NCBI GenBank assembly: GCA_937916125.1
Contig: CALGGE010000013.1
Span: 1 to 17,880, forward strand
Reading direction: 5' to 3'
Source of the DNA: an uncultured Elusimicrobia bacterium
GTDB lineage: Bacteria > Elusimicrobiota > Endomicrobiia > Endomicrobiales > Endomicrobiaceae
DNA length: 17,880 bases
Part shown: piece by piece, positions 14,876 to 17,880 of the stretch
Numbering within the stretch: the stretch's first letter is position 1
Layout: every line of letters starts with the position of its first letter
Translations under genes and position numbers: made by a program
The notes under the pieces: model-generated
Database searches by the model: none
Seen by the model: only the letters and a program-made list of their open reading frames with translations
What the model was told of the DNA's origin: nothing

Positions 14876-15445
14876 CTTTTGTATTTTGTAGTGCGTGCTT
14901 ACGTCAAGAAAATCCGTCATTATTTGAATATCATTATCAATCAGTTTTGTCTTGTCGTAAGTAGTTCTGAACTGAAATCCTATTCCGGAATTTTTGATCA
15001 ATTCTATACTTTTCTTAATATTATCAATGTTTACCGAAACTCCGCATACAAGATTGTATTTGTCGAAAGGAGCTTTTATATCCATTGCAATATAATCAAT
15101 AAGTTTGGCGTCGATAAGTTTCTTCAGAATATCCGGGTTTGAACCGTTTGAATCTAACTTTACCAAAAAGCCCATATCTTTTACTTTTTTTATAAAATCA
15201 ATCAGGTCCGGCTGAAGAGTAGGCTCACCGCCGGTTATTACCACACCGTCGAGTTTACCTTTCCTTGTTTCAAGAAAAGCAAAAACTTCTTCCTCAAATA
15301 TGGGAATTTGATAAAGTTGAGGATAAATAAGTTCGGGGTTATGGCAATACCCGCAGCGAAAATTGCAGCCTTGAGTAAAAATTATGGCTGCAGTTTTCTG
15401 CGGGTAATCTATAAATGATATTTTTTGTAAGCCACCGATTCTCAT
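14813..15445 (-). CDS. nrdG: Anaerobic ribonucleoside-triphosphate reductase activating protein (radical SAM)
   Basis: This 210-aa radical-SAM enzyme would install the glycyl radical on NrdD. The cluster motif is C27-x3-C31-x2-C34 (GCNFRCGYC), followed by VVITGGEPTLQPDL (68-81), the SAM-binding GGE block. LVKLDSNGSNPD and DYIAMDIKAPFDKY are the later conserved strands. The opening MRIGGLQKISFIDYPQKTAAIIFTQGC is typical of the longer NrdG subfamily, related to pyruvate formate-lyase activases. Homology seems to end around HYKIQK (185-190). The last 20 residues are encoded by a dispersed repeat and end in RDASTSSA. The gene lies 69 bp after nrdD with a perfect inverted repeat between. Its ribosome-binding site is weak (AGAGAG). 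Confidence 0.92.
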   Translation of the reverse strand: MRIGGLQKISFIDYPQKTAAIIFTQGCNFRCGYCHNPELIYPQLYQIPIFEEEVFAFLETRKGKLDGVVITGGEPTLQPDLIDFIKKVKDMGFLVKLDSNGSNPDILKKLIDAKLIDYIAMDIKAPFDKYNLVCGVSVNIDNIKKSIELIKNSGIGFQFRTTYDKTKLIDNDIQIMTDFLDVSTHYKIQKCNEASKFERWERRDASTSSA

Positions 15446-15466
15446 AAAATTCTCTCTGAAAATTTT

Positions 15467-15504
15467 GATGTATAGAGGTATAGATGTTTGTACCTCTATA
15501 CATC
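15467..15504. repeat. 14-bp perfect inverted repeat between nrdD and nrdG
   Basis: GATGTATAGAGGTA (15467-15480) and TACCTCTATACATC (15491-15504) are exact reverse complements with a 10-nt loop. It starts 10 bp past the nrdD stop in the direction of transcription. The minus-strand stem is followed by AAAATTTTC, not a run of T, so it is not a textbook terminator. An RNA-stabilising or partially terminating stem that sets nrdD above nrdG, or a dispersed palindrome, are both possible. Confidence 0.75.
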
Positions 15505-15514
15505 TTTCATCCGC

Positions 15515-17632
15515 TTAAGCGATTTTTTCTTTTTTGCAGGTTTTTCTGATTTTAAATTCTTCCTGTTTTCCTTCGTTCCACTGAGCTACAGGTCTTAAAT
15601 ATCCTACAACTCTGGAATATACTTCGCAATTTGCTCCGCAGTGAGGGCAAACATGCACTTCACCGTTCTGATATCCGTCATTCGGACATACGCTGAATGT
15701 AGGAGTAATTGACATATAAGGAAGTTTATAGTTTGTAAATGCCGTCTTAATGAAGTTCTTCATAGCTTCGGTATCTGCAATTTTTTCACCGATAAACATA
15801 TGCTGAACGGTTCCGCCTGTATAAAGTGCCTGAATTTCATGCTGAAGTTCAAGAATTTCAAATAAATCGTCGGTATAATTTACCGGAAGCTGAGTGGAAT
15901 TCGTATAGAAAGGAGGTTTGTTTTCCTTTACGGCATCCATATTTGCAAATATAATGTCGGAATATTTCTTCCTGTCTATTTTTGCAAGTCTGTAAGAAGT
16001 CCCCTCGGCAGGCGTTGCTTCAAGGTTATAAATATTTCCTGTTTCTTCCTGATACTTCTGCATTCTCTCTCTCATGAAAGACATTACTTTATATGCAAAA
16101 GCTTTACCTTTTTCGCTTGCGATATTTTCTTTAAGGAAGTTCAAGCAACATTCGTTTACGCCCACTACACCGATGGTTGAAAAATGGTTTTTCCAATAGC
16201 AACCGAATCTCTGTTTAATGTTTCTTAAATAGAAGCTCATATACGGATAGAGGTTCTGATCTGTAAGTTTTTCAAGAACTTTTCTTTTTATTTCCAAGCT
16301 TTCTTTTGCGGTGTCCATTAACACAGTAAGTCTGTCAAAGAAATCTTTTTCATCTTTTGCAAGATAGCCCAAACGAGGCATATTTAAAGTTACCACACCT
16401 ATTGAACCGGTTAAAGGCGATGCACCGAAAAGTCCGCCGCCTCTTCTTCTGAGTTCTCTGTTATCAATTCTAAGTCTGCAGCACATACTTCTTGCATCGT
16501 CGGGATCCATATCGGAATTAACAAAGTTTGCAAAATAAGGAATACCGTACTTTGCCGTTATATCCCACAAAAGTTTAAGTTCCGGGTTGTCCCAATCGAA
16601 ATCTTTGCTTATGTTATATGTAGGTATAGGGAAGCTGAATACTCTGCCCTTTGCGTCGCCTTCAAGCATAACTTCGAGGAAAGCTTTGTTGAGCATATCC
16701 ATTTCTTTCTGGAAATCGCCGTAAGTTTTCGGCTGAGGTTTCCCGCCGATGATAACTGCTTCATCCTTATAATGTTTTGGAACTTTCAAATCGAAAGTTA
16801 AGTTTGTGAATGGAGACTGAAACCCTACTCTTGTAGGTACGTTTAAATTAAACAAAAATTCCTGTAACCCCTGTTTTACTTCCGCATAAGTTAAATTGTC
16901 ATAGGCGATAAACGGAGCAAGCAATGTATCAAAGCTTGAAAATGCCTGTGCTCCTGCAGCTTCACCCTGCAACGTAAAGAAGAAATTTACAATTTGTCCG
17001 AGTGCCGATTTAAAATGTTTTGCCGGGCGGGATTCTACTTTTCCCGCAACACCTTTAAAGCCCGTAACGAGTAAATCATACAAATCCCAACCTACACAAT
17101 ATACACCTAAAATTCCCAAATCGTGAATGTGAAGGTCTCCATCGCTGTGAGCATGTTTAATGTTTTCCGTATATATTTTGTTGAGCCAGTAAGTTTTACT
17201 TACTTCGGAAGAAATATAATTATTTAACCCCTGTAAGGAATAAGACATATTGCTGTTTTCTTTAACCTGCCAATCTTTTTTATAAATGTATTGGTCAACC
17301 AAATCAACATTAAATGCCGATACAATATCTCTCATTTTTGCATGCTGATCTCTGTATATAATAAATGCTTTTGCGGATGCTTTATAAGGAGAATTCAACA
17401 AAACTTCTTCGACGATATCCTGTATTTGTTCTACGGTAGGTTTGTCGGATGCTACCGTTTCCTGTGCGATACTTAAAACTTTTACCGTTAATTTGGATGC
17501 TATATCTTCGCCGAACTCTTTTGTTGCCTGACCTGCTTTTAAAATAGCCTGTTGGATTTTCTTAAAATCGAATTTTTCTTCTTTCCCGTCTCTCTTCAAA
17601 ATACTGTCGAATACCGATAATACTTTCTCCAT
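15515..17632 (-). CDS. nrdD: Anaerobic (class III) ribonucleoside-triphosphate reductase NrdD
   Basis: This 705-aa glycyl-radical enzyme reduces ribonucleotides to deoxyribonucleotides without oxygen. An ATP-cone allosteric domain occupies about 3-95. The catalytic barrel has YCVGWDL (C179), SMCCRLRIDN (C384/C385, the thiyl-radical region), RRRGGGLFGASPLTGSIGVVTLNMPRLGY and VGVNECC (C495/C496). The C-terminus holds a zinc site with C649, C662, C665 and C669; the usual second Cys of the first pair is replaced (CPND). RVVGYLRPV follows, with the radical glycine at G677. The start at 17632 has AGGAG about 8 nt upstream. An ATG at 17764 is in frame but lies within the -35 element of the promoter, so the 44-residue extension is rejected. 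The nearest downstream gene is its activase nrdG. Confidence 0.97.
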   Translation of the reverse strand: MEKVLSVFDSILKRDGKEEKFDFKKIQQAILKAGQATKEFGEDIASKLTVKVLSIAQETVASDKPTVEQIQDIVEEVLLNSPYKASAKAFIIYRDQHAKMRDIVSAFNVDLVDQYIYKKDWQVKENSNMSYSLQGLNNYISSEVSKTYWLNKIYTENIKHAHSDGDLHIHDLGILGVYCVGWDLYDLLVTGFKGVAGKVESRPAKHFKSALGQIVNFFFTLQGEAAGAQAFSSFDTLLAPFIAYDNLTYAEVKQGLQEFLFNLNVPTRVGFQSPFTNLTFDLKVPKHYKDEAVIIGGKPQPKTYGDFQKEMDMLNKAFLEVMLEGDAKGRVFSFPIPTYNISKDFDWDNPELKLLWDITAKYGIPYFANFVNSDMDPDDARSMCCRLRIDNRELRRRGGGLFGASPLTGSIGVVTLNMPRLGYLAKDEKDFFDRLTVLMDTAKESLEIKRKVLEKLTDQNLYPYMSFYLRNIKQRFGCYWKNHFSTIGVVGVNECCLNFLKENIASEKGKAFAYKVMSFMRERMQKYQEETGNIYNLEATPAEGTSYRLAKIDRKKYSDIIFANMDAVKENKPPFYTNSTQLPVNYTDDLFEILELQHEIQALYTGGTVQHMFIGEKIADTEAMKNFIKTAFTNYKLPYMSITPTFSVCPNDGYQNGEVHVCPHCGANCEVYSRVVGYLRPVAQWNEGKQEEFKIRKTCKKEKIA

Positions 17633-17735
17633 TTGCTTTTCTCCTTTTCTTGTTATTTTATTTTTCTGCTTGTTTTTTATTGTATTACGAATTGCTATTT
17701 GTGAAAAATTTGTGAAATTGAAAATTGTAAGACAG

Positions 17736-17764
17736 ATTATAAAAAAATTTTTTTTGTTTGTCAA
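17736..17764 (-). promoter_or_regulatory. Consensus sigma70 promoter of nrdD
   Basis: On the minus strand TTGACA (17759-17764), an exact 17-bp spacer and TATAAT (17736-17741) match both hexamers perfectly. Transcription would start near 17729, giving a leader of about 97 nt. Such a strong core promoter fits a gene held down by a repressor. Confidence 0.9.
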
Positions 17765-17771
17765 GCAAAAA

Positions 17772-17787
17772 ACACTAAATATGGTCT
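17772..17787 (-). promoter_or_regulatory. Proximal NrdR-box-like site
   Basis: Read on the minus strand, AGACCATATTTAGTGT agrees with the NrdR consensus ACACWATATWTWGTGT at 14 of 16 positions by my count. It lies 7 bp upstream of the nrdD -35 hexamer. NrdR is the ATP/dATP-sensing zinc-finger repressor of ribonucleotide reductase genes in most bacteria. Confidence 0.75.
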
Positions 17788-17803
17788 TTTTATATATAAA
17801 TAC

Positions 17804-17819
17804 CCCCTACAGGTAGTGG
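17804..17819 (-). promoter_or_regulatory. Distal, degenerate NrdR-box-like site
   Basis: The 16-mer beginning CCCCTACAGG agrees with the NrdR consensus at only about 10 of 16 positions. It lies exactly 32 bp from the proximal box, a spacing typical of tandem NrdR boxes (three helical turns). Taken alone it would be unconvincing, and it is close to the contaminated contig end. Confidence 0.4.
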
Positions 17820-17830
17820 TGGTTGACTGT

Positions 17831-17880
17831 AGATCGGAAGAGCGTCGTGTAGGGAAAGAGTGTAGATCTCGGTGGTCGCC
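17831..17880 (+). other. Illumina TruSeq adapter contamination (not genomic)
   Basis: The last 50 bases begin AGATCGGAAGAGCGTCGTGT and continue as the reverse complement of the Illumina universal adapter through GATCTCGGTGGTCGCC. I recognise this as an exact match from memory of the adapter. The genomic insert therefore ends at 17830, and this end of the contig was built from reads running into adapter. Confidence 0.98.

Noticed and set aside
17633..17764. 44-residue N-terminal extension of NrdD
   Set aside because: It would start inside the -35 hexamer of a consensus promoter, has no ribosome-binding site and adds non-family sequence. The ATG at 17632 has AGGAG and begins the ATP-cone.

Overview
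This window is a low-GC stretch of a bacterial chromosome. It looks like a complete assembled contig, because the last 50 bases (17831-17880) are Illumina adapter, not genome. The gene content suggests an anaerobic diderm. It has an oxygen-sensitive class III ribonucleotide reductase with its activase, the Fe-S enzymes NadA and MiaB, a dTDP-sugar/glycosyltransferase pair for surface polysaccharide, and a membrane-anchored lytic transglycosylase. A DUF1844 protein, the low GC and the dispersed intergenic repeats would fit an uncultured host-associated lineage such as Elusimicrobiota. That placement is a weak inference; there is no rRNA or other firm marker here.

Layout. 1-281 holds a structured hairpin element and a likely promoter for a lone ORF6N-domain gene (282-734). 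A repeat-rich spacer and an extended -10 promoter lead into mutS and a translationally coupled PilZ-domain gene (983-3981, plus strand). These converge within 4 bp on a long minus-strand series. In transcription order that series is nadA, ccdA, an unknown polytopic membrane protein, der, then a 170-bp repeat-rich gap, a DPM1/GtrB-type glycosyltransferase, rfbA, miaB and a lytic transglycosylase (12268 down to 3986). Divergent from nadA is a three-gene plus-strand operon (12570-14720): a DUF1844 protein, a ThiF/MoeB-type E1-like enzyme, and a rhodanese-TusA-DsrE2 triple fusion. It converges on nrdD-nrdG (minus, 17632 down to 14813).

How the genes relate. The ThiF-like and rhodanese-TusA-DsrE2 proteins look like two parts of a sulfur-activation and persulfide-relay route, with no ThiS/MoaD carrier in view. 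nrdD has a consensus sigma70 promoter preceded by one good and one degenerate NrdR-box-like sequence 32 bp apart, so NrdR control of anaerobic dNTP synthesis is likely. The nadA-to-slt series mixes housekeeping (NAD synthesis, ribosome assembly, tRNA modification) with envelope functions.

The least ordinary aspect is the repeat ecology. Short dispersed repeats (an 8-bp TNTTCAAC tandem array, a TACATTG-type repeat, small palindromes and a CTGAGC/GAAGC element) occupy most larger gaps. They also appear to encode the C-terminal ends of NrdG, Der and MiaB. A near-identical 37-bp promoter module precedes both mutS and the DUF1844 operon. I found no clear defence system, CRISPR array, transposase, tRNA or rRNA.
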